The position numbers and the translations under genes were made by a program. A stretch of 64,000 nt of DNA from Kribbella pratensis (GTDB lineage: Bacteria > Actinomycetota > Actinomycetes > Propionibacteriales > Kribbellaceae), in the NCBI RefSeq assembly GCF_004365355.1, contig NZ_SODP01000003.1, positions 372,001 to 436,000 of the forward strand, written 5' to 3'. The notes under the pieces were generated by a model that did not search any database, was not told the DNA's origin, and saw only the letters and a list, made by a program, of their open reading frames with translations. Of this stretch, positions 53,257 to 60,965 are shown piece after piece (within the stretch, counting starts at the first letter, position 1; each line of letters opens with the position of its first letter).

Positions 53257-53964
53257 ATGGAGAGCCGGGACCGCCGGAGAGCGGCGACGCTGGCCGAGAT
53301 CAAGGCGGCCGCGCGCCGGCTGCTGGTCAGCGGCGGATCGGCCGCGGTCGGCCTGCGCGCGGTCGCGCGCGAGCTCGGCCTGACCCCGCCCGCGCTGTAC
53401 CGGTACTTCCCGAGCCACGAGGCGCTGATCAGCGCGCTGATCGCGGACCTGTACGACGAGCTGACGACCGCGCTGATGCAGCTGCAGACGACCGAGGACG
53501 TGCCCGACCTGGGCGAGCGGTTGTACCTACTGGCCAACGGCCTGCGGAACTGGGGTCTCGCGCACCCGGCCGAGTTCGCGCTGCTGTTCGGTACGGCGGT
53601 CCCGGCGCCGGACGCTGACGACCACGACGAGACGCCCGGTCACCAGGCGGCGATGCGGTTCGGCGCGGTCTTCAAGGAACTGGTCGCGCAGATCTGGCAC
53701 TGGAAGCCGTTCCCGTACCCGCCCGACGAGCTGCTCGGCAGGGAGCTGATCGCCCAGCTCACGCAGGAGTCCGAGCACTTCCAGGGCATGCCGCCGGGCG
53801 CGATCTACCTGTCGCTGACCTACTGGACCAGGCTCTACGGCCTGATCTGCATGGAGGTCTTCGGCCAGCTGCACTGGGTGCTGCCGGACGCAGGGGCGTA
53901 CTTCGAGGCCCAGCTCCGCGAGATCGGCGAGGCGCTCGGCCTGGACTGCCCGCCTGCCGACTGA
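53257..53964 (+). CDS. TetR/AcrR regulator with WHG-type C-terminal domain
   Basis: A 235-residue regulator. The HTH (about residues 25-60) contains SAAVGLRAVARELGLTPPAL and YRYFPSHEALI. The C-terminal region with HPAEFALLFGTAVP is typical of the WHG class. It is divergent from mmpL and presumably represses it. Its stop lies in the first of three 11-nt tandem repeats, and a predicted opposite-strand RNA ends 28 bp past it. Confidence 0.92.
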   Translation: MESRDRRRAATLAEIKAAARRLLVSGGSAAVGLRAVARELGLTPPALYRYFPSHEALISALIADLYDELTTALMQLQTTEDVPDLGERLYLLANGLRNWGLAHPAEFALLFGTAVPAPDADDHDETPGHQAAMRFGAVFKELVAQIWHWKPFPYPPDELLGRELIAQLTQESEHFQGMPPGAIYLSLTYWTRLYGLICMEVFGQLHWVLPDAGAYFEAQLREIGEALGLDCPPAD

Positions 53965-53990
53965 GGGCCGACTGAGGGCCGACTGAGGGC
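53959..53990. repeat. Three tandem 11-nt repeats at the TetR stop
   Basis: GACTGAGGGCC is repeated at 53959, 53970 and 53981 (the third lacks the last base). The first copy contains the TetR stop codon. Confidence 0.85.
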
Positions 53991-53991
53991 A

Positions 53992-54193
53992 TAAAAAAGC
54001 CTGCGGGCGCTTCCAGAGACACGACCGGGTGGCCGAACTCAGGGTCAGGCGGACTACCTGACTGCCCGCAGGCCCGGTGGCTGGCGTTGTATTAGCCGAC
54101 CACTTGCCCACTTAACTGTGGTTGGCGGTTAGCCCGCCGCCACCTCACGAGTCCGATAGCAATTCATGCGTTGGACCACCTCCCTTCGCGTGT
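53992..54193 (-). ncRNA. Predicted structured RNA with intrinsic terminator
   Basis: Minus-strand transcript of about 200 nt, predicted from signals alone. A promoter at 54228-54200 precedes it. It contains a strong Shine-Dalgarno and a 12-codon frame (54167-54129), a GGCGG/CCGCC hairpin around that frame's stop, then a terminal structure: GCCTGCGGGC (54073-54064) pairs with GCCCGCAGGC (54008-53999), enclosing an inner GTCAGG/CCTGAC hairpin, and is followed by six U (53998-53993). It may be a small RNA or an attenuated leader. The 317-bp gap between genes is otherwise non-coding apart from the AT-rich start of the next operon. No known family was recognised. Confidence 0.55.
54129..54167 (-). 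CDS. Candidate 12-residue leader peptide
   Basis: ATG at 54167 reads MNCYRTREVAAG and stops at TAA (54131-54129). GGAGGT lies 10 nt upstream within AAGGGAGGTGG, a stronger ribosome site than most genes here have. The stop sits in the loop of a GGCGG/CCGCC hairpin. Too short to judge by codon use; support is positional only. Confidence 0.35.
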   Translation of the reverse strand: MNCYRTREVAAG

Positions 54194-54199
54194 ACTGCG

Positions 54200-54228
54200 A
54201 ATTTACTGTCCGGCGGTCAACGGTTCAA
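54200..54228 (-). promoter_or_regulatory. Promoter of the predicted RNA
   Basis: On the minus strand TTGAAC (54228-54223) and TAAATT (54205-54200) are separated by exactly 17 bp, close to the sigma-70 consensus. Transcription would start near 54193, shortly before the Shine-Dalgarno at 54186-54176. Confidence 0.6.
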
Positions 54229-54281
54229 CCGCATTTCTCCCAGGACGAACAGGTCGCCCTGGGATGAACGACAATCGGGAC

Positions 54282-54575
54282 ATGATCGAACTGGGCCTGA
54301 TCCCGCTGCTGGTACTGATCGGAACCGCCTGGTTCGGGTGGGCGTCGTACCGCCGGGCCGTCCAGGCAGAGCAGGCGCTGGCCGAGGTCAACGCCGAACA
54401 CCGGGCACTGACGCACGAGGTCAGGTCGCTCGAGCGGGCGGTCGCGGCTGCCGAGCAGGGCCTGCGTACGCTCAGCTCGCATCCGTCGGTACCGCGCGAC
54501 GTCGCGGTCGCCGCCGACCTGACCCTCGCCGACGTCCGGCGATTGGTGGAACGCAACAAGGAGCTCGACGACTGA
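54282..54575 (+). CDS. Small membrane-anchored coiled-coil protein
   Basis: A 97-residue protein. One membrane helix (about residues 3-19, IELGLIPLLVLIGTAWFGW) is followed by a heptad-like coiled coil (RRAVQAEQALAEVNAEHRAL, then TLADVRRLVERNKELDD). The ATG at 54282 is 6 nt after GACAAT, a leaderless layout; another ATG lies at 54264. Its stop overlaps the next start (TGATG), so it is coupled to the SPFH gene and may assemble with it at the membrane. Confidence 0.72.
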   Translation: MIELGLIPLLVLIGTAWFGWASYRRAVQAEQALAEVNAEHRALTHEVRSLERAVAAAEQGLRTLSSHPSVPRDVAVAADLTLADVRRLVERNKELDD

Positions 54576-55570
54576 TGGCAAAACTGGGGAACGCAGCCGC
54601 CGGACTCAAGCCCAAGGGCGGCGGCAGCGTGAAGGCCAAGGTGATCGGTGGCCTGATCGTCGCGGTGATCGTGATCATCGCGTTGTTCAACATCTTCAAC
54701 TTCGCGAACACCGACGCGAACCGGATCGGTCTGCACTACGGCGGCGGCGTGATCGAGGACAAGAAGTTCAAGTCGATCGTCCCGCCGGGCTCGACGAACA
54801 AGCTGATCGGCCCCGGCGACACGCTCTACACGTACCCGATCGACCAGCGCTCGTACATCATCGGCGGTGACGGCGCCGACACCGACGCGGCCGACGAGGT
54901 CACCGTGGTGAGCAAGGACAACGTCCGGCTCGGCGTCCGGGTGCAGGTGTACTTCACGCTGAACCGGGACAAGGACGTGATCAAGTCGTTCCACGAGCGC
55001 ATCGGCCTGAAGACCGAGGCGTACGAGGAGGAAGGCTGGAACGACATGCTGCAGAGCTACTTCCGGCCGCAGATCGACCGCGCGTTGTCCGCGGTGGCGA
55101 CGAACTACAACTGGGCCGAGCTGTACAACAACGAGGCGAAGAAGTCCGCGTTCCAGAGCGCGGCGGCCAAGGAGTTCACCCGGCTGCTGCCGGCCGCGGT
55201 CGGCGGTGACTACTTCTGCGGCCCGGGCTACAACGGCAGCAACGACTGCGGCGAGCTGTCGTTCACGATCCAGAAGCCGATGCCGCTGGACAAGGGCATC
55301 ATCGACGGCCTCGAGGCCAAGCAGCGCGCCGAGCTGGCGAAGGCCACCCAGGAGCAGAAGAACCAGCAGGTGAACGTCGAGCTGCAGTCGGTCAAGCAGC
55401 AGGTCGCGATGCTCGGTGCGAACGGCTACCTGCTGAAGACCGCGATCGAGTCGGGCAAGATCCAGTTCATGGTCATCCCGCAGAACGGCAACGTCAGCAT
55501 CCCGGTGCCGACCACGACGCCGTCGACGCCCAACGACCAGCCGACCCAACCGGCCCAGCCGGCCCGGTAG
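54575..55570 (+). CDS. SPFH (stomatin/prohibitin) domain protein
   Basis: A 331-residue membrane protein. An N-terminal helix (residues 24-43) precedes an SPFH domain (about 50-240) with NRIGLHYGGGVIEDKKFKSI and VVSKDNVRLGVRVQVYFTL. A coiled coil (AKQRAELAKATQEQKNQQVN) and a Pro/Thr-rich tail follow. SPFH proteins form membrane scaffolds. It is co-transcribed with the small coiled-coil membrane protein and lies 4 bp before the CGNR gene. Confidence 0.85.
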   Translation: MAKLGNAAAGLKPKGGGSVKAKVIGGLIVAVIVIIALFNIFNFANTDANRIGLHYGGGVIEDKKFKSIVPPGSTNKLIGPGDTLYTYPIDQRSYIIGGDGADTDAADEVTVVSKDNVRLGVRVQVYFTLNRDKDVIKSFHERIGLKTEAYEEEGWNDMLQSYFRPQIDRALSAVATNYNWAELYNNEAKKSAFQSAAAKEFTRLLPAAVGGDYFCGPGYNGSNDCGELSFTIQKPMPLDKGIIDGLEAKQRAELAKATQEQKNQQVNVELQSVKQQVAMLGANGYLLKTAIESGKIQFMVIPQNGNVSIPVPTTTPSTPNDQPTQPAQPAR

Positions 55571-55574
55571 CCAG

Positions 55575-56180
55575 ATGGATGCGCTGCCGTCGCACCTCGA
55601 GCTGGTGCAGGGCGTCGTCCTGCCGAGGCCGGTCGGCGCGCATCCGGTGCTCGACTTCGTCAACACCCGGTCCGAGTGGACCACCCGTGGCCCCGCCCGG
55701 ACCGAGTGGCTGACGTCGTACGAAGCCTTCCTGATCTGGAACTCGTACGTCGGCCTGTTGTCGCCGGCCACCGTGTTCCGGCTGATCGAGCGGGCCGGCC
55801 GCAGCTCGAGCGAGGTGGCACGGCGGCTGCAGGCCACGCTGGACTTCCGCGTCGACCTGTACGACGTCCTGACCGACCAGGCCACCGCGACGACCTTCGA
55901 GGCCGCCGCGCGCGTGATCGAGACGGCGTTCGGCGACCGGCGACTCGTGTCGACCGACGACGGTCCGACCTGGGAGCTGCGGGAGGACCTCGCGCTCCCG
56001 CTCCACAACCTGGCGGTACTGGCTGGCGACCTGCTCACCGGCCCGTCCCGCGAGCATGTCCGCACCTGTCCGTCCTGCGGGTGGTTGTTCCTCGACCCGC
56101 GCGGACGCCGGCGCTGGTGTTCGATGGCGACCTGCGGCAACCGGGCCAAGGTCCGCGCCCACGCGGCGCGAGCGCGTTAG
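55575..56180 (+). CDS. CGNR zinc-finger protein (ABATE domain)
   Basis: A 201-residue putative regulator. The N-terminal ABATE domain has the HPVLDFVNTR motif. The C-terminal finger has Cys165, Cys168, Cys182 and Cys187, ending in CGNR (187-190). These proteins are taken to be DNA-binding regulators. It lies 4 bp after the SPFH gene on the same strand, so probably shares its transcript. Confidence 0.9.
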   Translation: MDALPSHLELVQGVVLPRPVGAHPVLDFVNTRSEWTTRGPARTEWLTSYEAFLIWNSYVGLLSPATVFRLIERAGRSSSEVARRLQATLDFRVDLYDVLTDQATATTFEAAARVIETAFGDRRLVSTDDGPTWELREDLALPLHNLAVLAGDLLTGPSREHVRTCPSCGWLFLDPRGRRRWCSMATCGNRAKVRAHAARAR

Positions 56181-56192
56181 TTTCTGTGCTTT

Positions 56193-56915
56193 CTAGTTGA
56201 AGGCCGCTGGGTCCACCGTGATCCAGGTGTGCTTCGCGCGGGCGAGTACGCGGCCGTCGGCGTCGTACAAGGTGCTCGCGGTGAACGTCTTGCGACCGTC
56301 CTCGCCGAGGTAGCGGCCGAGCGCGACGCATTCCTCGCCGACTTGCGGACGGGCGTCGACGCATGCGGTCAGCTGGCCGAGCACCGACGGACGGCCTTCG
56401 AGGTCGATCGTCCAACCGCCGGGGCAGTCGAGCGCCGCCCAGAGGAACAGCTCGTCGACCAGTCCGCCGGTCGCCAGATCCGCCGCGGGCTTCCACGTGC
56501 ACGCCGTACGCCCGTCGCCGATCGGCCCTGGCCTGAGCCGCAGACCGGCCTGGTTCGACGGGCCGCAGACGAAACAGTTCGGGAACGGGTGGTCCTGCAA
56601 CCCCCGGTACGCCGCCTCCGCGGCCCGGGCCTCGTCCGCCGGGACCGGGTCGATCGTCGCGTCGGCGAGGAAACCGCTGTCGACCGGTACTGCGTCCGCG
56701 ACCAGTCCGTCACCGTCAGTCAGCTGAGCGCCGACGTCGTCGGCCGACAGGGCAAGGTCTTTCTGCAGTGGCGGCGGCATCCGCAACCGGACCTGAGGGA
56801 CGTGTGCGCCGTTGAGCTGCGCCGCCAACGTCGTCCCGACCAGGCCGGCGACGTATCCGCCGTTGCCCGACCGCTCCGGCCCCCGGAATCGTTGGTCGAC
56901 CCGCACGAAAGTCAT
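56193..56915 (-). CDS. HotDog-fold thioesterase-like protein
   Basis: A 240-residue protein with a double HotDog pattern: RFRGPERSGNGGYVAGLVGT at the start and PFPNCFVCGPSNQAGLRLRP in the middle (Cys-x-x-Cys), then VLARAKHTWITV. Family resemblance is to acyl-CoA thioesterase-like proteins; substrate unknown. TAGGGT (56929-56924, minus strand) is 8 nt from the ATG. It is divergent from a TetR gene. Confidence 0.78.
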   Translation of the reverse strand: MTFVRVDQRFRGPERSGNGGYVAGLVGTTLAAQLNGAHVPQVRLRMPPPLQKDLALSADDVGAQLTDGDGLVADAVPVDSGFLADATIDPVPADEARAAEAAYRGLQDHPFPNCFVCGPSNQAGLRLRPGPIGDGRTACTWKPAADLATGGLVDELFLWAALDCPGGWTIDLEGRPSVLGQLTACVDARPQVGEECVALGRYLGEDGRKTFTASTLYDADGRVLARAKHTWITVDPAAFN

Positions 56916-57012
56916 GGCTCCGGACCCTAACGCAATAACAGGTTTCACCCGTTCGTACACGGTCTGTGGTGGAGGTGTGAGTGCCGAGAACCGTGGGAAG
57001 GAAAGGGTTTCA

Positions 57013-57032
57013 GAGAAATCTGAGGATTTCTC
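57013..57032. repeat. 8-bp perfect hairpin in the thioesterase/TetR gap
   Basis: GAGAAATC (57013-57020) pairs with GATTTCTC (57025-57032) across a 4-nt loop. It could be part of a regulatory site for the thioesterase gene. Confidence 0.5.
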
Positions 57033-57057
57033 GGAACAACCGAGCTGAGCCCTCCAT

Positions 57058-57075
57058 TTCAAACGACCGTTTGAA
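57058..57075. promoter_or_regulatory. TetR operator, 18-bp palindrome
   Basis: TTCAAACGACCGTTTGAA is a perfect palindrome (8+2+8) directly upstream of a TATGCT -10-like element (57077-57082) of the TetR gene, consistent with autoregulation. Confidence 0.8.
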
Positions 57076-57152
57076 CTATGCTGACTGCAGACTACTGCGC
57101 GTGAGCAGGTGGGGTGCCTGTGCGAGCAGTAGCTGGGGGGAAGGAGAACTCT

Positions 57153-57806
57153 GTGGAGACACCGGTCGAAACGACCCGGGAGAGATTGCTCAACGTCGCT
57201 GAGCAACGATTCGGAGAAGGGGGATACGAGGGCACTTCGCTGCGGGCCATCACGGTCGCGGCGGCCGCGAACATCGCGGCGGTCAACTATCACTTCGGTT
57301 CGAAGGAAGCGTTGCTACGGGCTGCCGTGGCGCGTGCGATGGCGCCTGTCAACACCGAACGGCGGCGCCGGCTGGACCAGTTGGAAGCCGGCGGGGCGCC
57401 GACGCCGGAGGAGCTGATCCGGGCCTTCATCGAGCCCGGCCTGGAACTGGTACTGCGCCGCGGCGAGCGCGGTGCCGTGGTCGCCCGGTTCATCGGCCGG
57501 ATCGCGTTCGATCCGAGCCGACGGATCCGGGAGCTGTACGCGGCCGAGTCGGATCCGATCGAAAGCCGGTACCTGGCCGCTCTGCAACGGGCGTTGCCGC
57601 AGGCGTCGCCGGATGCGGTCGCCTTCGGGTACATGAACATGCTCGGTCTGCTCGCGTTGCACCAGTCACAGGCTCTGTCCCCGACGCCGGGTGCCGCCGG
57701 CGTTGCGAACACTGCGAACCCTGTGAACACCGAGGATCCCGGCAAGCTCGCCGAGAACCTGGTCGCATTCCTGGTCGCGGCCTTCGACCGCGGCCTGCGG
57801 GCCTGA
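57153..57806 (+). CDS. TetR/AcrR family transcriptional regulator
   Basis: A 217-residue regulator. The HTH (about residues 10-55) contains GYEGTSLRAITVAAAANIAA and VNYHFGSKEALL, the AcrR class. The C-terminal TetR_C region follows (VVARFIGRIAFDPS). The GTG at 57153 is preceded by AAGGAG at 57141-57146. It is divergent from the thioesterase gene and probably acts at the palindrome in between. Ligand unknown, possibly a fatty acyl compound. Confidence 0.9.
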   Translation: METPVETTRERLLNVAEQRFGEGGYEGTSLRAITVAAAANIAAVNYHFGSKEALLRAAVARAMAPVNTERRRRLDQLEAGGAPTPEELIRAFIEPGLELVLRRGERGAVVARFIGRIAFDPSRRIRELYAAESDPIESRYLAALQRALPQASPDAVAFGYMNMLGLLALHQSQALSPTPGAAGVANTANPVNTEDPGKLAENLVAFLVAAFDRGLRA

Positions 57807-57977
57807 CCGCATCGTGGATGCCCCGGAAACCGTGGATTCCCTGCCCACGGCTCCCGGGTGACACAGATTCACCCCGCTGCACACCCCTTCACACCGCGCC
57901 CCGGTCCACGTGAGTTTTGTCCCGTGTTTTGCTCATGGATGTTCGGACCGCCGGGTAACGCTGCATAATGGCGCTCC

Positions 57978-58925
57978 GTGGACCCCTGTGAAGTCGTGGT
58001 TGCCGTCGACCTCGGTGGAACCCGGATGAAGTGCGGCCTGGTCGCCGCCGACGGTGCCCTGCTGCACCGCGAGACCAGGCCTACTCCCCGGGACGCCGGC
58101 GGCCGAGCCGTGCTCGACGCGCTGCTGGAGACCGTCGTCGAGCTCAGCCAGAAGGCGACCGCCGACGGGCACCGGGTGCGCGCGATCGGCGTGGTCGTGC
58201 CCGGCGTCATCGACGCCGAACACGGGACGGTCGGCGCCGAGAACCTGGAATGGGTCGCGACGCCGGTGCTGGCCGAGCTGAAGGCAGCGATCAGCGACGA
58301 CGTGCCGATCGTTCTGGCCCACGACGTCCGCGGTGGCGGGTACGCCGAGCTGCGCCAGGGCGCCCTGGCCGGTACGACGAACTCGATGTTCCTGCCCCTC
58401 GGCACCGGGATCGCCGCTGCGATGATCGTCGACGGATCCCTGGTCAGCGGTGACGGGTACGCCGGCGAGCTCGGCCACTCGAAGTTCATCTACGGCGACG
58501 CGGCCGAGCTCTGCGCCTGCGGTCAGTGGGGCTGCCTGGAGACGGTCGCCTCCGCCGCCGCGCTGGCCCGGCGGTACACGGCACGGACCGGACGGACTGT
58601 GGACGGCGCCCGCGAGGTGATGGAGTTGCTCGCGGCCGGAGACCCGGACGCGGCGCAGGTCTGGCAGGACGCTCTGGCGGCTCTGATCGACGCTCTGGTC
58701 CTCTACACGACCCTGGTCGCACCGACCCGCATCGCGATCGGCGGCGGCCTCGTAGGGGCCGGCGAGACGCTGCTGCAGCCGCTGCGCGAGGGTGTGCACG
58801 CGCGCCTGACCTTCCAGCGCGAGCCCGAGATCGTGGCCGCGGTGCTGGGCGAGGAGGCGGGCATGCTGGGCGCCGCGCAGATGGCGTGGGACAGCGTTAA
58901 CGCCGACGAGGAGGAGACGGCATGA
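57978..58925 (+). CDS. ROK family sugar kinase
   Basis: A 315-residue ROK kinase. The ATP-binding DLGGT (residues 11-15), His167 and the zinc-binding Cys179, Cys181, Cys186 (CACGQWGCLE) are present. The usual catalytic NDxN region reads AHDVRGGG, with Asp116 retained. It phosphorylates a hexose or amino sugar with ATP. CATAAT ends 8 nt before the GTG, a leaderless start. It is the first gene of an operon with nagA-type, PfkB and aldolase genes. Confidence 0.9.
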   Translation: MDPCEVVVAVDLGGTRMKCGLVAADGALLHRETRPTPRDAGGRAVLDALLETVVELSQKATADGHRVRAIGVVVPGVIDAEHGTVGAENLEWVATPVLAELKAAISDDVPIVLAHDVRGGGYAELRQGALAGTTNSMFLPLGTGIAAAMIVDGSLVSGDGYAGELGHSKFIYGDAAELCACGQWGCLETVASAAALARRYTARTGRTVDGAREVMELLAAGDPDAAQVWQDALAALIDALVLYTTLVAPTRIAIGGGLVGAGETLLQPLREGVHARLTFQREPEIVAAVLGEEAGMLGAAQMAWDSVNADEEETA

Positions 58926-60052
58926 CGACGTACCGCGTGGGCCGGGTGGTCACGCCGGACGACGTACTCGAGAACGCCTGGATCCAGGTGGTCGACGAGG
59001 ACATCCACGCGTTCGGGCGCCGGTCCGAGGGGATGCCCGCCGACGGCAAGCGGCCCGAGGATCTGGGCAACGTCACGGTCGTGCCGGGGTTCGTCGACAT
59101 CCACACGCACGGCGGCGGCGGGTCGACGTACTCGACCGCCGATCCGGAAGAGGCGCGCAAGGTCGCGGCCTTCCACGGCAAGCACGGTACGACGACCACG
59201 CTGGCCAGTCTCGTGACAGCGCCGCTCGACGTGCTCGTCGACCAGACGGCCTGCCTGGCGGAGCTGATCGCAGACGGCGTGATCGCCGGCGTGCACCTCG
59301 AAGGACCGTTCCTCTCCGCGGCGCGGTGTGGTGCGCACGAGCCGACGCTGCTGCGGCCGCCGCTCAAGGACGACGTGGCGAAGGTGCTCAGCGACGCGGT
59401 CAAGATGGTGACGATCGCGCCGGAGCTCGAGAACGGGCTGGAAGCGATCCGCCAGGTCGTCGACGCCGGCGCGGTCGCGGCCCTCGGGCACACGGACGCG
59501 ACGTACGAGCAGATGGTCGCCGGGGCGGATGCCGGCGCGACCGTCGCGACGCACTTGTTCAACGGGATGCGGCCGTTCCATCACCGCGATCCCGGCCCGG
59601 TCGGCGCCGCGCTGAACGACGAGCGGCTGCTGCTCGAGGTGATCAACGACGGTATGCACCTCGACCCGCAGGTGGTCCGGGTCGCGCTCGCGGCCGCCGG
59701 CGTGAACCGGATCGCGCTGATCACCGATGCGATGGAGGCGACCGGGATGGGCAACGGCCGCTACAAGATCGGCAACCTCGAGGTCGACGTCAAGGACGGT
59801 CTGGCAACGCTTGCCCACGGCACGCATTCGATCGCCGGCAGCACCTTGACCATGGACGTTGCCTACCGCAACGCGGTGAAGTCCGGCGTCTCGCTGGTGG
59901 ACGCGTCCCGGATGGCGTCGACGACGCCGGCGCAGACCTTCGGCTGGTACGACGTCGGCTCGATCGAGACCGGGAAGCGGGCGGACCTGGTCCTGCTCGA
60001 CGACGAGTACGCCGTGCAGAAAGTGATGCGGGCCGGGTCGTGGCTGGACTGA
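58922..60052 (+). CDS. nagA: N-acetylhexosamine-6-phosphate deacetylase
   Basis: A 376-residue amidohydrolase. Metal ligands and catalytic residues are visible in HTHGGGG (His61, His63), GVHLEGPFLS, ALGHTDATYEQ, ATHLFNGMRPFHH and LITDAMEATGMG. It removes acetate from GlcNAc-6-phosphate, or GalNAc-6-phosphate given the tagatose genes that follow. It overlaps the ROK gene by ATGA and the PfkB gene by 13 bp. Confidence 0.92.
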   Translation: MTTYRVGRVVTPDDVLENAWIQVVDEDIHAFGRRSEGMPADGKRPEDLGNVTVVPGFVDIHTHGGGGSTYSTADPEEARKVAAFHGKHGTTTTLASLVTAPLDVLVDQTACLAELIADGVIAGVHLEGPFLSAARCGAHEPTLLRPPLKDDVAKVLSDAVKMVTIAPELENGLEAIRQVVDAGAVAALGHTDATYEQMVAGADAGATVATHLFNGMRPFHHRDPGPVGAALNDERLLLEVINDGMHLDPQVVRVALAAAGVNRIALITDAMEATGMGNGRYKIGNLEVDVKDGLATLAHGTHSIAGSTLTMDVAYRNAVKSGVSLVDASRMASTTPAQTFGWYDVGSIETGKRADLVLLDDEYAVQKVMRAGSWLD

Positions 60053-60954
60053 TCGGGACCGTCACGCTCAACCTCGCGCTGGACGTGACGTACGAGGTCG
60101 ACGAACTGCAGGTCGGCGGCAGCCATCGCGTCGATCGGATCCGTCGGCGGGCGGGTGGCAAGGGCGTGAATGTCGCACGAGTCGCGGCCACCCTCGGGCA
60201 TCAGGTGCTGGTGCTCGGGTTCGTCGGTGGGGTGACCGGCGAGCTCGTCGCCGAGGAGTTGTTCGATGCCGGGCTGACCGCGCTGCTCACCCCGATCGCG
60301 GGGGAGACCCGCCGTACCGTTGCCATTGTCAACGGTGTCGACGGGGACGCGACGATTTTCAACGAGGCCGGTCCGACGGTGAGTGCCGACGAGTGGCGGG
60401 CGTTCCTGGATCGGATGCCGTGGGGGCGGATGGGTGTGCTCGCGTGTTCGGGCAGCCTGCCGCCGGGACTGCCGTCCGACGCGTACGCGGAACTCGCGGT
60501 GCGGGCGCGGCATCACGACGTACTGTCGGTGATCGATACCGGCGGTGACGCGTTGACGGCTGCGGCTCGTGCCGGCGCCGTGGTGCGGGCGAATGCGTCC
60601 GAACTGCGTGCTGCCGTTGGTGATGCGGAGGTCGAGGAGGGCGCGTCGGAGCTGGTTACGCTCGGTGCGTCCGCTGCGGTGATCACCGACGGTCCGCGCG
60701 GGATGGTTGCCGCCAGCAAGAAAGGCGTCTGGCGGGCGCTGCCGGTCGAGACGGTCGCCGGGAATCCGACCGGCGCGGGCGATGCGTGTACTGCGGTCGT
60801 CGCGGCAGCTGTCGCGGAATCACCCGAGCCCGACTGGTCCGTCGTCCTCAAGTCGGCCGTCGCCGCATCGGCCGCCGCCGTGTTGACACCCGTTGCCGGA
60901 GACATCGACCTGGCCGCCTACCGCCGTTGGCAACCCCAAGTCGCCGTTAACTAG
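60040..60954 (+). CDS. PfkB-type phosphofructokinase / tagatose-6-phosphate kinase
   Basis: A 304-residue PfkB kinase of the 1-phosphofructokinase/LacC class. It starts IGTVTLNLALDVTYEVDELQ, contains GGKGVNVARVAATLGHQV and the catalytic GNPTGAGDACTA. In this operon it probably makes tagatose 1,6-bisphosphate or fructose 1,6-bisphosphate from the 6-phosphate. The GTG lies inside the nagA 3' end (13-bp overlap). Confidence 0.88.
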   Translation: MAGLIGTVTLNLALDVTYEVDELQVGGSHRVDRIRRRAGGKGVNVARVAATLGHQVLVLGFVGGVTGELVAEELFDAGLTALLTPIAGETRRTVAIVNGVDGDATIFNEAGPTVSADEWRAFLDRMPWGRMGVLACSGSLPPGLPSDAYAELAVRARHHDVLSVIDTGGDALTAAARAGAVVRANASELRAAVGDAEVEEGASELVTLGASAAVITDGPRGMVAASKKGVWRALPVETVAGNPTGAGDACTAVVAAAVAESPEPDWSVVLKSAVAASAAAVLTPVAGDIDLAAYRRWQPQVAVN

Positions 60955-60965
60955 AAGGAGTTCTC

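Noticed and set aside
54171..54281. Longer start for the small coiled-coil protein
   Set aside because: It would cross the opposite-strand promoter, and a -10 element sits 6 nt before the ATG at 54282.
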